Shown here: piece after piece, positions 1 to 12,899 of the stretch
How positions within the stretch are numbered: position 1 is the stretch's first letter
Layout: each line of letters opens with the position of its first letter
DNA from: Trichobilharzia regenti
Taxonomy: Eukaryota; Platyhelminthes; Trematoda; Strigeidida; Schistosomatidae
Assembly (NCBI GenBank): GCA_944472135.2
Contig: CALYDD020000398.1
Location: forward strand, 62,001 to 126,000
DNA length: 64,000 nt
Direction of reading: 5' to 3'
Translations under genes and position numbers: made by a program
The notes under the pieces: generated by a model
Told to the model about the DNA's origin: nothing
Databases searched by the model: none
What the model saw: the letters and a program-made list of their open reading frames with translations, nothing else

Positions 1-3000
1 TGGTGTAGTTAGTTGAGTTGCTCAATCGACTCTGTCTCGTCTATGGTCGCTGCATTTTCTGTCAGCTCATTGGCTTTCCTTTGTAAAGCTTCGAGTACTT
101 TCAAGTCAGAGGAGACATGAATCATCCGTGAAATCCACATTATGTAGACTCGTATTATTTCAAACTAATGGAAGCTGGTGTGTATTCATGTATCTAGTTT
201 TAACTCGGTGTCGGTTTGCTTCTGTGTATTTCGTGTATTGTTCCTCTACTTGTCGTTATTTTTCAATGCTTAAAATATGCTGAATCATCATGCATTTAAA
301 CAATTTCTCTGTGTCTTTTCAAAAGTCTAATCAGGTAAGAGATATGCACACCTCTGAACTAACTAACTAACGATTAATGACAGTTGTATGCACGTTTTGT
401 TTCGGTTACAAGTAATAGATGCCAGTCTGTGAATGATAGAACCATGTGTAATTTGAAAATCACGACTAACAGCGATGACTTGCTTGAATTTAGTGCTGAA
501 AATTCGAGTCATCATTCGCCTCGTGGCGTGTGCAGCGGAAAATCTTAACACTGAAGAAAAGAACACAGACATTTATGAATATCAGAAAAGGATGCACGAT
601 AAGAAGCTATCAGAATGGCTGGATTCTTTGACGCCATCAAATACTTGGTGTCCACCAGCTTTGTAGAGTGAATAAAAGAAAGTCATACACTAATCAGACG
701 GACGGGGTTAATAGACTCACTCACTTGAATGCAATGACTTCATGTAGCTGATGTTGTCTAGAAAGGGAATTCAGTGGAGGCAGATATCCTGAGAATTCGC
801 CAGCTGCCATCTGGATATGCATACGCACTCCCACTAAATGAATGCATCACCACTGAAACTTTGCTCAAACATACTTCAAAAAATAATCTCAATGCTGATA
901 TTAGTAATTTATCATTTCTTTTTTCTCTACATTTATGAAACAACCTCAGTTTCCAAATGTAAGTGGGTAATTATCGACAAATACTGAATTTTACTGATAC
1001 TTTCAAACCTGAAACATGAGAGTATTTGGTGGGTGAGAGAGCAGTGTGTCAGCAGTTAGTTGTAGTCACTTCGAAATGTTGGTGGAGTGGAGTATTCGCC
1101 AACATTAGACTATTTTGCACTGTATTGGTGAAGTCAAACGTGTCAAGGGTCAATAGTGAATGTGGAACAATAGAGATGATGATCACACACAATTCTAATT
1201 CGAAGTTAGCATTCAGTGGATTAGGTGTATATTTTTGTCGAAGAAAGGCAGGAGACTTCCTGAGAGAAATGATGATGTCATCAAGTGTTGGTTTGCAGAG
1301 ACGTAACTGGTCACCGGTTTGATCACGAGGTAACATCAGTAAGAGAATCACTGGAAACCAGCAGGAAATACTGCATAGCTGCTTCGTACTAGTCCGCGAT
1401 TCATGGGTCGTTAATTTCAGTCTCAGTGGCTGAATGCTCTTCAAGCTTGTCATGTAACTGGAAGACATGGAGATGATTCATAATAATAATTTGATTTTTT
1501 CTAAATTAGATCGAAACCCACCAAGTGCGTAACGCTTCAGGGTCGCAAAGAAGGACGAGACAGCTATACAGTATTCCCTGCCAATTTCCAAATGATGTCA
1601 GCTTCTGATAAATCTTGTAACTTAACGATCATCTGTTTGTGCAGATGAACAACACAGACGATTACTCTTCAAGTGACATAAGGCGTTTCTGCAGTCAGCC
1701 CCATTTCAACGTGTCCATAAAAACACCTTGTGCGTGTGTGTGTGCGTGTGTTAGTGAGCATCTTTGCAATGACTGCATTACACAATGCATATGGTGTAGA
1801 AATCACGTGAGTCAGATTGGTGTTTGGATGCTTCACCTTGAATGGCGATGTGATTAAATTTGACGTGATCGGTCACACTGGGTTTGTATTCTCTGCGCTC
1901 GGCATTTGAATGGCGAAGCTTCATCTGCTCACCCAAGACAACCTAATCCACACTGTAGTGAGCGCAGTTCAAACCGCTCAGGCCTCACAGAACACAAGCA
2001 TATCAAACACAACCCACACACATGAGCTACAAACTAAATATTTCGCCTCAATACTTTAATAAGTCACAACGCACAGACTGCAGGTCACTTCATTTGATAG
2101 CAGGAGAGTTCAGGAGTGTTAGCACACTATTGGCGTTGAACGCATACACCGTACCTTTCATCAAGTGACCTGAAGCTTTCAGCGCTGTTATGAGTTCTGT
2201 GCACGAATTGGAATTCAAATTTCTCCTAACCGAGTAGGCTGGAACGTCATTGACCCACACATGTCCAAATATACAGCTTGCAGGCGGAAAATCGGCGTTC
2301 AAGAGAGTACTTAATTTGATTGCATACTGAAATCATTATTCTTCGAGAAATATCTTCTCCAAATTGAAAGCATCTCTGTCAAATGCACCTAATATGTACC
2401 ATTGTCGTGCACGATTGGATGGCGTACGAGGCGTTGTTATCTTTGGGTCATATGCAATATGCATACAATCACTCATCACATTTTTGGATCCTGTAATGCC
2501 ACACAAACTAATTCTCACGAAGGTTCCTGGGATTCATTGGAATGCAAGATTTGTGCAATAATTGGATCCCACGATGGCGTTACTTGCAGCCCTCTCAATG
2601 AATGTTTGCACAAAATCTGGTATGACATGATCAGTGACTCCCCTGTCCATTATAAACACACAGCGAACACTCAAGTTGACAAAAAATCTGCTGTTTAATA
2701 TATTTTATATTATCAGTTCCAGTTTTCTCGTAATTCTGAAACTTTTTTGAAAAGACCGCGGGTTTCGTTGTTTGGTCAGCTCAAGTTCACCAGCGTGTTC
2801 TCATTGCTTGGATCGTTATTCTTTAACTGAGCTTTACTGTATTGACAATGACAACACCAATCCTAAATCACTGGAAGACATAAATGTCCTAATACAATTT
2901 GAATTCTTCTCATTTCAGCTTTGTCCTGTAAGTGGTAGTGGTAACACTAGTATAATTGTTTCTTTGCTGAATTGAATGAACACTTACTACAACTAAACAG

Positions 3001-3449
3001 CATCACGAAGTTGACAACCTAGTGCAGTTCGAACTGTACGAGCCTGATGAGCGAATAAATAGAAAGCACTGTGACCCGGTTTTGCCCGCTAGTCATCTGA
3101 CTGAGTTTGAGAAACTGTGAGAACTAAAGTGTATTGGCGGGATTACTTGTTGCCCGTTGCTGATGGGTGCCGGACAAAGAGAAAATTGCCGCCAAGTATT
3201 TCTTGGTTGTCGTCTGCGTCGCTGGATTAGTAGTAGAATACTCGGTCGCCACACGTAACGTTGACTGGATTTCGATTCCAGGTCGACGCATCCCTCGACC
3301 TCGCCCAGCTCACTATTCGATAGTCAGTCAGGAGAAACGAAGAAGGCTTGGCCGCGAGGCTGGCAACTTCTCCACATAAAAACGACATCGTGGTTACTGA
3401 AGCTACAAGGCCTCCAAATTGAAGGCCGCATGTTCCGCTCAGGACGTAA
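1..3449. repeat. Tandem duplication unit, copy 1
   Basis: This segment recurs at 7,490-10,939 with an offset of 7,489 bp, changing to 7,490 bp after a single inserted base near 8,692. For most of its length the two copies differ only at isolated bases, for example at 381, 1,775, 2,371 and 2,557. Differences become denser in the last 450 bp (about 3,005-3,325), and near-identity stops abruptly after 3,449. The window begins inside the unit, so its true left edge is unseen. It holds only short open frames, the longest on the minus strand at 1,049-1,468 (139 codons). That frame is shortened in copy 2 by the one-base insertion, which argues against coding. No domain is recognised. A short TG-rich run lies near 1,732-1,750. 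Confidence 0.93.
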
Positions 3450-4395
3450 GGGAGAGGAATGTAAAATTAACTCCCTGATTCTCAATGCTTGTCTAACTGT
3501 GGTGCATTCTAACTCAGTCCTGATATCAATTCAATCCGTGCAAATCAACACTTGAAAATCCATCCGGAATCTTCTGGTAAGTGACAAGCGGAGTCAACCA
3601 AATCTGGTCTCAGGACAACTACTCGCCGGTGACACTGGCTGTCAGTGACGTTATGCATCGTGCATTGGCGGAAGTGAGGATTCCCTAATTTCAAATTCTT
3701 TTTCGAAGTACTGCTGGTTGATGTCTCAGTGATATCATACTACCCATATCAATCAATCAATCAATCAGTAGCAAGTAGTTATTCACATTTTCTAGTTTCG
3801 TTAGATAATTATTTCGAAAACACAGTGAAACATACATGTTGGGCAGTGGGATATACTCGCTTGAGGAAATTCTCAATACTACTTGCAAATAATGCCATTT
3901 ATGTAGATGTCTCACAGGGACAGTAAATATTTGGAACGAAAGAGACATGTTCATCATCTCAATCACTGGGTGAAAGTAATCCAGTGAAATAGCGACGGTG
4001 TGATTATCGCTCAGATGGACACTAATCACCTTGTCTGTGTTCTTTTTCGAAACTGTGTCATTGGCAAATCCTAACGGCGTTGAGTGGAGGTTTCTTCGAA
4101 ATTGGCCTTTTGTTTGATTGTCCAATTAGTGATTCAATACGCTTTAATGCATCTTTCTACAAAATCACTAATAATTCAGCCTGAAGACAATGGAAGACCT
4201 GATACTCAGTGAGTTCTATTTTACTTTTTCTGCAATTGAGCAACTGTTTATGTGAATTTCCTCAGCAACTGAAATTCACCATTGAACTATTGAAATGAAG
4301 TTGGATATCCCGTATTCCCGGTGGACATTCAGATTACAATACTCGTCAGATTGTTGAGTGGAATCCGAATAGACGACGCAATGATTCAGTCATCT
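3450..4395. repeat. Older, diverged part of the tandem duplication, copy 1
   Basis: Beyond 3,449 the similarity to the second copy (10,940-12,310) continues but drops sharply. Matching stretches include 3,595-3,690 with 11,070-11,165, 3,710-3,790 with 11,650-11,715, and 3,840-4,370 with 11,765-12,295. This copy lacks about 470 bp that copy 2 carries at 11,172-11,640. The same family appears a third time, inverted, at 46,070-46,560. Short CAAT-type repeats lie at 3,748-3,768. The minus-strand open frame 3,757-4,125 (122 codons) is not kept in the other copies and I do not treat it as a gene. Confidence 0.75.
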
Positions 4396-5239
4396 GAGCT
4401 TGACATACGCATGATCATGTGCTCAGGTGAGTAAGCAGTGAAGCAGCCATAAGCGAGAAGTGCCAGAGATTACACTGCGATGGAAGCGCTTTGATAAGGT
4501 ATTGTGTTTCCCTCAGGAAGCGAAATACGCATGATAATCGTAAGTAATCCAGAAATAGTTGGAACAATCCTCACATGTGTAATCCTTACTAATATTATCA
4601 GAAGTCAAGGGATTTTAGTTTCGCTGTCTAGGAATGACTTATACTCACAGTCAGATTGACATAAATATTCTCGAATCTAATATCCTATTGTTTATTTTAA
4701 ATGGTGTTGGCTGTAATAGGGAACACTCATTACCACTAAAATGCCCTCGAGTTAACTGGAGAAAGTAAGCTTTTTCCAGGACATGCCCATTTAACTCTGT
4801 TATCTGCAGTCTTGTTCAGCTGTGCTCACAACCGCTCACCAATTCGTATCTCCTCCTCACACTATCTTCTCCACATCACACTCGGACGCTCCACTCATCG
4901 TTTCTGATTCGCGTTCCATCAGACCGAAGGCCTGGCGTCTGGTTTTAACCGAGGGTCATGTCAGCGCACATTCGGTCCTACAGGGAACGTTTAGGCGCGT
5001 CATACATCAAGGCATAACAATATGCATTCAGTGAGATAAGATTTAAACAAAACAAACAATGAGTAGACTCAATTTTATCTTTTTCTGAAATTTCAGATCT
5101 ATCGTAAGTTGATCATCACATTAATAATAATAATTATTATTATTAATAAAACAGAGGACATTTAGTAACCCTTCAGAACCAATCCAATATTTGAAAAACA
5201 ACGTTTCAGGCTCCGCCTTCCACTCGTGATGATGTGATT
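4396..5239. other. Gene-free stretch
   Basis: I see no recognisable gene or mobile element here. There is an AT-rich run of ATT/AAT triplets at about 5,121-5,150. The short open frames (such as 4,822-5,034) have no recognisable domain. It lies inside the first 7.49-kb period of the tandem arrangement. Confidence 0.5.
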
Positions 5240-7489
5240 GCTATGTAGTGCTGAAGTATCGAAAACTACGACGAAGCAGTACATGCATCTTTCCACTGAT
5301 TCCCCAACTCTCTCCCAATCTCATTACCCAACTCCAAGTCAGTCGAATCTCTGCAAACCAACATCCACTCAAATGTTTCTGCGAAATATGTCGGCTTCAT
5401 ATGTTCCCACCCTATCGTGAAGGTGTGACACAGTGTCACTCACCTTCAATGGTGGTGATGACAGTGACTCGGCGCCTTACAAAACTTTCCAGTGTTATTT
5501 AGTCGTTCATCAATCAGACAGGTTTGGGAAAGTCGATCGATCTAGCCTCGGTGTGTTGGTTTTCAAATTCCGTGGTCATTGTTGCACACACTGTTACTTG
5601 ATTTGAGAACATGAATAGGATTTCTATATCACTGTCATAAAGAATTTTACGAACACTATGAAATTGTAAATCTTGTGTGCTTTTCTGATTCCATGAAAAA
5701 CAAATTACAGGTTTGCAGTGTAAGTCGAATTTCCTGTTGTATTCTGCTATTCAGAGTAATCCTGAGCTTGCCTATGTTTACATTTCTGGAGTCATGTTCA
5801 ACTGTTTTCGATGATCGGACTGGTTTGAAGGTGAGGGCTTGTAGTGGATGAATGTCATCTAGGAATCCCCTGGAACCAATGGAGCACTGACTAGCTATTC
5901 AACACAGTCTTCAGTCACAAAATGCGTCCAATGTTATTACCAATCTTGTTATTATTCCTTTGGATTCTCAGTGGAAAACAGAGCTTGACAGGATATATCC
6001 ACTTCACTCTGCTTTTCTAGATGAAGTCCTTAGGAATTAATTTGCATTACAAAGATGACAGTGAAGTGAAGGGAAGAGAGGAACACAGAAGACACAACTT
6101 TCTGATGAACAGTGTTTTTTCATAGGGTGACATAACAACTCATTAGACTGGAAGCAGTTGAGTGTGCTGACACCTTTACCATGGGTGATTGTGCAATCAG
6201 TGTATTCAAAATGAAAATGCATTTACCATGGGAGGAGTGAGACACTCATCATATTCTCCTTCAATATGCATACATCTGCTTCCAACCGTTTTCTGAAACG
6301 GCTTTAGCGAATCAGCGGTAGCCTTGATGTCCTCAACACACCTAATATTTCGATGAACATGGAGATCTCTACGAAATACCTCGTAACCACGACGTGTTAG
6401 TTAATTGTCTCCTCATGCAGTTTCAAGTTGTGATTTCCAGGGATTCAACTGACCAAAGAGCTGTCCAAGTAACCGGATTAGGTATCATGTTTATATGTTG
6501 TTAAGGAGTGTGAAGCTAAGACAGAACAGTGGTTCAGTAACCAGTGAGTAATGCATACATATCATTTTGTTGTCTAAACTTTGTTTATTTACTGAGTCGA
6601 ACTCAGTGTCTCTACAACTATTACAAAACTCACTCTTCTTCTTCTTCTTTACTTCGACAGCAACCTGGGGTGAGAATAACTGACTCATTGTCATTCTACA
6701 TACTTCGTTTGCTCTATTCATTTACTTCATCGATATACAGACAAGACACAATATGAGAATGGAAAACACTCATTTGATGTTAATCAGAAGTGACTGAAGC
6801 TAACAAAGCGAACTCCTCAGAAAATCTATGCAGTTAAATAGTATTTATCTAGTGCATCCAATAAAATCGACAACTGATGTCCAGTTCGCCTGTCAATATC
6901 ACACTCAGCAATAAACCACGCTCCCATTTGAATAAGATGCGGTGAAGGGGAACTGGTTAAATGTGAAACACCAACTGAATGATGCTTTGTGTGATCTGAA
7001 TGCCTTCAGTGATGCATAACGTGAGTTGTTCAGACAGAAAAACTAAAAATAGGGAGGTAGGCGATGAGAAATGAGGAATATCATTCACAAGTGAAGTAGT
7101 GTATTCGGATTATGTGTACAGCTCATTTTCAAAGATGTCAAGAGGTGAATGAATGAACTGAAAACGGTGCCTAAAGGGAAATATTAATTGACGGAACCAG
7201 GCAAAGTTTAAGGCTAAAACCAGTGACATTCATCAGACAAAATACATCGCATTCAACTGGCCTCAGGAATACGCACAAGCATTCATTTCATCGTCACATC
7301 ATTTTACATATCACATCATGGAGACAACGTTTTCGCTTCCAATTCGATTTGTTGTCGTCAACATGGTGTGTAATGTCAGCTGAAGATATCCTCAACATTT
7401 CTTCAGTCAGCCTAAAATGACACGCACCGTTCAGATGAGTGGGAGAGTTGACTCGCTTGAGGATTCTCTCGCAGCAGATGATTGGTGTT
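5240..7489. repeat. Left arm of the large inverted duplication, outer block
   Basis: Read as reverse complement, this block matches about 49,870-51,960 in order. Clear anchors are 5,250-5,340 with 51,890-51,960, 5,450-5,640 with 51,590-51,785, 6,600-6,800 with 50,500-50,700, and 6,900-7,090 with 50,180-50,390. Identity is only moderate and there are many small indels, so the duplication is old. The match continues into the following unit (7,810-7,990 with 49,871-50,040). No protein domain is recognised. A run of CTT triplets lies near 6,633-6,650. Confidence 0.8.
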
Positions 7490-10400
7490 TGGTGTAGTTA
7501 GTTGAGTTGCTCAATCGACTCTGTCTCGTCTATGGTCGCTGCATTTTCTGTCAGCTCATTGGCTTTCCTTTGTAAAGCTTCGAGTACTTTCAAGTCAGAG
7601 GAGACATGAATCATCCGTGAAATCCACATTATGTAGACTCGTATTATTTCAAACTAATGGAAGCTGGTGTGTATTCATGTATCTAGTTTTAACTCGGTGT
7701 CGGTTTGCTTCTGTGTATTTCGTGTATTGTTCCTCTACTTGTCGTTATTTTTCAATGCTTAAAATATGCTGAATCATCATGCATTTAAACAATTTCTCTG
7801 TGTCTTTTCAAAAGTCTAATCAGGTAAGAGATATGCACACCTCTGAACTAACTAACTAACGATTAATGACCGTTGTATGCACGTTTTGTTTCGGTTACAA
7901 GTAATAGATGCCAGTCTGTGAATGATAGAACCATGTGTAATTTGAAAATCACGACTAACAGCGATGACTTGCTTGAATTTAGTGCTGAAAATTCGAGTCA
8001 TCATTCGCCTCGTGGCGTGTGCAGCGGAAAATCTTAACACTGAAGAAAAGAACACAGACATTTATGAATATCAGAAAAGGATGCACGATAAGAAGCTATC
8101 AGAATGGCTGGATTCTTTGACGCCATCAAATACTTGGTGTCCACCAGCTTTGTAGAGTGAATAAAAGAAAGTCATACACTAATCAGACGGACGGGGTTAA
8201 TAGACTCACTCACTTGAATGCAATGACTTCATGTAGCTGATGTTGTCTAGAAAGGGAATTCAGTGGAGGCAGATATCCTGAGAATTCGCCAGCTGCCATC
8301 TGGATATGCATACGCACTCCCACTAAATGAATGCATCACCACTGAAACTTTGCTCAAACATACTTCAAAAAATAATCTCAATGCTGATATTAGTAATTTA
8401 TCATTTCTTTTTTCTCTACATTTATGAAACAACCTCAGTTTCCAAATGTAAGTGGGTAATTATCGACAAATACTGAATTTTACTGATACTTTCAAACCTG
8501 AAACATGAGAGTATTTGGTGGGTGAGAGAGCAGTGTGTCAGCAGTTAGTTGTAGTCACTTCGAAATGTTGGTGGAGTGGAGTATTCGCCAACATTAGACT
8601 ATTTTGCACTGTATTGGTGAAGTCAAACGTGTCAAGGGTCAATAGTGAATGTGGAACAATAGAGATGATGATCACACACAATTCTAATTCGAAGCTTAGC
8701 ATTCAGTGGATTAGGTGTATATTTTTGTCGAAGAAAGGCAGGAGACTTCCTGAGAGAAATGATGATGTCATCAAGTGTTGGTTTGCAGAGACGTAACTGG
8801 TCACCGGTTTGATCACGAGGTAACATCAGTAAGAGAATCACTGGAAACCAGCAGGAAATACTGCATAGCTGCTTCGTACTAGTCCGCGATTCATGGGTCG
8901 TTAATTTCAGTCTCAGTGGCTGAATGCTCTTCAAGCTTGTCATGTAACTGGAAGACATGGAGATGATTCATAATAATAATTTGATTTTTTCTAAATTAGA
9001 TCGAAACCCACCAAGTGCGTAACGCTTCAGGGTCGCAAAGAAGGACGAGACAGCTATACAGTATTCCCTGCCAATTTCCAAATGATGTCAGCTTCTGATA
9101 AATCTTGTAACTTAACGATCATCTGTTTGTGCAGATGAACAACACAGACGATTACTCTTCAAGTGACATAAGGCGTTTCTGCAGTCAGCCCCATTTCAAC
9201 GTGTCCATAAAAACACCTTGTGCGTGTGTGTGTGCGTGTGTTAGTGAGCATCTTTGCAATGACTGGATTACACAATGCATATGGTGTAGAAATCACGTGA
9301 GTCAGATTGGTGTTTGGATGCTTCACCTTGAATGGCGATGTGATTAAATTTGACGTGATCGGTCACACTGGGTTTGTATTCTCTGCGCTCGGCATTTGAA
9401 TGGCGAAGCTTCATCTGCTCACCCAAGACAACCTAATCCACACTGTAGTGAGCGCAGTTCAAACCGCTCAGGCCTCACAGAACACAAGCATATCAAACAC
9501 AACCCACACACATGAGCTACAAACTAAATATTTCGCCTCAATACTTTAATAAGTCACAACGCACAGACTGCAGGTCACTTCATTTGATAGCAGGAGAGTT
9601 CAGGAGTGTTAGCACACTATTGGCGTTGAACGCATACACCGTACCTTTCATCAAGTGACCTGAAGCTTTCAGCGCTGTTATGAGTTCTGTGCACGAATTG
9701 GAATTCAAATTTCTCCTAACCGAGTAGGCTGGAACGTCATTGACCCACACATGTCCAAATATACAGCTTGCAGGCGGAAAATCGGCGTTCAAGAGAGTAC
9801 TTAATTTGATTGCATACTGAAATCATTATTCTTCGAGAAATATCTTCTCCAAATTGAAAGCATTTCTGTCAAATGCACCTAATATGTACCATTGTCGTGC
9901 ACGAATGGATGGCGTACGAGGCGTTGTTATCTTTGGGTCATATGCAATATGCATACAATCACTCATCACATTTTTGGATCCTGTAATGCCACACAAACTA
10001 ATTCTCACGAAGGTTCCTGGGATTCATTGGAATGCAAGATTTGTGCATTAATTGGATCCCACGATGGCGTTACTTGCAGCCCTCTCAATGAATGTTTGCA
10101 CAAAATCTGGTATGACATGATCAGTGACTCCCCTGTCCATTATAAACACACAGCGAACACTCAAGTTGACAAAAAATCTGCTGTTTAATATATTTTATAT
10201 TATCAGTTCCAGTTTTCTCGTAATTCTGAAACTTTTTTGAAAAGACCGCGGGTTTCGTTGTTTGGTCAGCTCAAGTTCACCAGCGTGTTCTCATTGCTTG
10301 GATCGTTATTCTTTAACTGAGCTTTACTGTATTGACAATGACAACACCAATCCTAAATCACTGGAAGACATAAATGTCCTAATACAATTTGAATTCTTCT

Positions 10401-10939
10401 CATTTCAGCTTTGTCCTGTAAGTGGTAGTGGTAACACTAGTATAATTGTTTCTTTGCTGAATTGAATGAACACTTACTACAACTAAACAGCATCACGAAG
10501 TTGACGACCTAGTGCAGTTCGAACTATACAAGCCTGATGAGCGAATAAATAGAAAGCACTGTGACCCGGTTTTGCCCGCTAGTCATCTGACTGAGTTTGA
10601 GAAACTGTGAGAACTAAAGTGTATTGGCGGGATTACTTGTTGCCCGTTGCTGATGGGTGCCGGACAAAGAGAAAATTGCCGCCAAGTATTTCTTGGTTGT
10701 CGTCTGCGTCGCTGGATTAGTAGTAGAATACTCGGCCGCCACACGTAACGTTGACTGGATTTCGATTCTACGCCGATGCATCCCTCGACCTCGCCCAGCT
10801 CACTAGTCGATAGTCAGTCAGGAGAAACGAAGAAGGCTTGGCCGCGAGGCTGGCAACTTCTCCACATAAAAACGACATCGTGGTTACTGAAGCTACAAGG
10901 CCTCCAAATTGAAGGCCGCATGTTCCGCTCAGGACGTAA
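7490..10939. repeat. Tandem duplication unit, copy 2
   Basis: This is a near-identical partner of 1-3,449. It begins within sequence ending in TGTTTGG at 7,489 and ends after AGGACGTAA at 10,939. One inserted base near 8,692 breaks the frame open in copy 1 at 1,026-1,322 and shortens the opposite-strand frame to 8,632-8,958. Substitutions cluster at 10,505-10,805. Parts also have diverged inverted partners in the right arm: 7,810-7,990 with 49,871-50,040 and 10,300-10,445 with 47,940-48,060. No host gene is recognised. Confidence 0.93.
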
Positions 10940-12310
10940 ATGATTTGAATGAAATTTTGCTCTCCGAATTTCTATGGCTGTCTTACTTCGATGCGTGGTA
11001 GCTCATTCGTGGAATCAGTTCAATCCACGAAACTGATCACTTGAAATTCCTTCTCTTATCTTCCGGTTGGTAACAAGCGGAGTTAACGAAGTCTGTTCTG
11101 AGTTCAATTACTCAATAATGACTCCGGCTAACGATGGCGCTATACTTCACGCATTGACTGAAGTGAGGATTCATGTTGCATTAAATACAGTCTAATCGAC
11201 AGAATATTTATCGGCCTGAATCTCCTAGGTTGAATCCACTCTAGGATCGCAGATGAGTACTGTGAAGCGTCTGTGAGATACATAATCGTCCTGTGTGATT
11301 GCCTTAAAGAAGTCAATTTGTGATCAGTTCTGCGAACTGCTCCAATCACTAATCGCAACGTCGACCACAGTAATAGTAATAAAACTAATAATAATAGTAC
11401 CATCAGAAAGTCTAATGGTGGTAGGAGACGGACATTTCGAAATGCAGATTCCATTGTTCGATACAATGTCTCGTGATGGTAGATATAAGTTTCAAGTGAT
11501 TTGGAACCAATGGATTTCACTCTCAGATATATCACAGCTTTCTAATTCTCGAAATCAAAGAGAGCAATCTCCTCCCCTGATTTACTCAAAAATGCAAAGC
11601 GCAGTGCGAAATTCCACAATTTCAAAAGTCTGGTGAGGAAGCGTCGCTGGTTGATGTCTGAGTGGTATCAAACTACCCATATCAATCAGTCAGTAGCATG
11701 AAGAATTATTCATATTTGTAGTTTCATTATATAATTGTTGTGCAGACACATCGAAACATACATGTTGGACAGTGAGATCTACTCCTTTTCGAAAATTCTC
11801 AATACTACTTGCAGATAATGCTATTTATGTAGTTATCTCGCGAGGGCAGTTAACATTTGGATCGAAAGAGGTATGTTCATCATCTCAATCACTGGGTGGA
11901 CAGAATCCAGTGAAATACCGAAAGCGCGAATATCGACTATCTGGAGGACGAATGACATTGTGTGCGTTCGTCTTCCAAACTGTGACATTGGCTAATCCTA
12001 ACAGCGTTGAGTGGAGTTTTCTTCAAAATTCGCTTTTCATTTCACTGTTTAACTGGTTATTCAATAAGCTTTAATAAATCTTTCTACAAAATCGCTATCA
12101 ATTCAGCCTTCAACCCCGAGAACTCGCGGTCTTGGGTGAGCTCTATTTTACCTTTTCTGCAATTGAGTAATTTTTCATGTGAATTTCTTCCACAACTGAC
12201 ACTTATCATTGAAGTATTGAAATGTAGTTGGCCAACCGAAATTCTGAAGTGCATTCACGTCACAATACTCGTCACATAGTCGAGTGGGATCGGAATAGTC
12301 AAAAACGCTA
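10940..12310. repeat. Older, diverged part of the tandem duplication, copy 2
   Basis: This is the partner of 3,450-4,395, with about 470 bp of extra sequence at 11,172-11,640. Its right part (11,700-12,300) also matches 46,070-46,560 as reverse complement. That third copy resolves details: all three share the CTATTTTAC, TTTCTACAAAATC and TTGAGTGGA blocks in the same order. Open frames here, such as 11,772-12,074, are not preserved across the three copies, so they are unlikely to be coding. Confidence 0.75.
11172..11640. repeat. Segment present in one tandem copy and absent from the other
   Basis: Copy 1 runs directly from a sequence like GAAGTGAGGATTC (near 3,674) to GCTGGTTGATGTCT (near 3,711). 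In copy 2 the same two flanks are separated by about 470 bp. The segment contains a short AATAATA-rich run (11,378-11,398) and two overlapping opposite-strand open frames (11,140-11,535 minus, 11,295-11,636 plus) without recognisable domains. I see no terminal inverted repeats or target duplication, so I cannot say whether this is an insertion here or a deletion in copy 1. Confidence 0.5.
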
Positions 12311-12475
12311 TGACCTTTGAAAGTTTGAGCACCGGGTCCGATCTGACTGTGGGTGGACCCATAACTGTTTGGAATATCATCACTCAAAGCTAAGAGCAGG
12401 TACATTCAGCTCGCGATGCTCAAATAGGGCTAAAACGCATCTTGATTTCACTGGTTGTCACCATCCACCAATCAA
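12311..12475 (+). mobile_element. Decayed Smalpha-type ribozyme repeat
   Basis: This copy aligns to the well-preserved repeat at 32,210-32,440. It shares a B-box-like GGGTCCGATCTG near 12,335, the ATATCATCACTCA stretch, GCAGGTACAT followed by the ribozyme region at about 12,400-12,450, and the terminal CACCATCCACC. The hammerhead core is broken: the CTGANGA box reads CTCGCGATG, and the expected GAAA is reduced to AAAA. It is therefore almost certainly catalytically dead. The minus-strand open frame 12,175-12,405 across it is incidental. Confidence 0.7.
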
Positions 12476-12899
12476 CTAATGCCCATCATTACGCGATATC
12501 ATCGCCGAGTAATTGTGTTTTCATTCCACAGTCAGTTAACAAAAAGCGTTCGATCAACTATGAAGTGTTGATTTGAAGAGATCAAACCTCTGAAGTATCA
12601 CAGGGGAGGACGACGAAATGACAACTGAGTACCTTCCGAGTTTAACGCTTCTTTAACTGAAGTCACTTCATGATCCAAACTAATGTGAACTTGCATTTTG
12701 TAGTCTATCAACCAAGAGTAAAACAGAATCATTAAGGCGGATGGAAGGCTGGCCTAAAAATATGGTTTGATGTCAGATTATGAGTCATTTAGTCAGTCAA
12801 TTCCCAGATGTCTTCACTCCAATTAAACTGTGGAATTTACTGTACTCGAATCATACTGTGTTCGTGAATTAGCTTTTATTTGACACACATTGTGAAAAA
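12476..12899. other. Gene-free stretch
   Basis: I recognise no gene or element here. The block lies between the ribozyme-repeat remnant and the next inverted-duplication block. The right arm has about 3 kb (43.0-46.07 kb) in the equivalent position, so this part of the left arm has lost sequence or the right arm has gained it. Confidence 0.4.

Noticed and set aside
1049..1468. 139-codon minus-strand frame as a gene
   Set aside because: The nearly identical second copy loses about 30 codons through a one-base insertion while the rest of the unit stays the same, and there is no domain.
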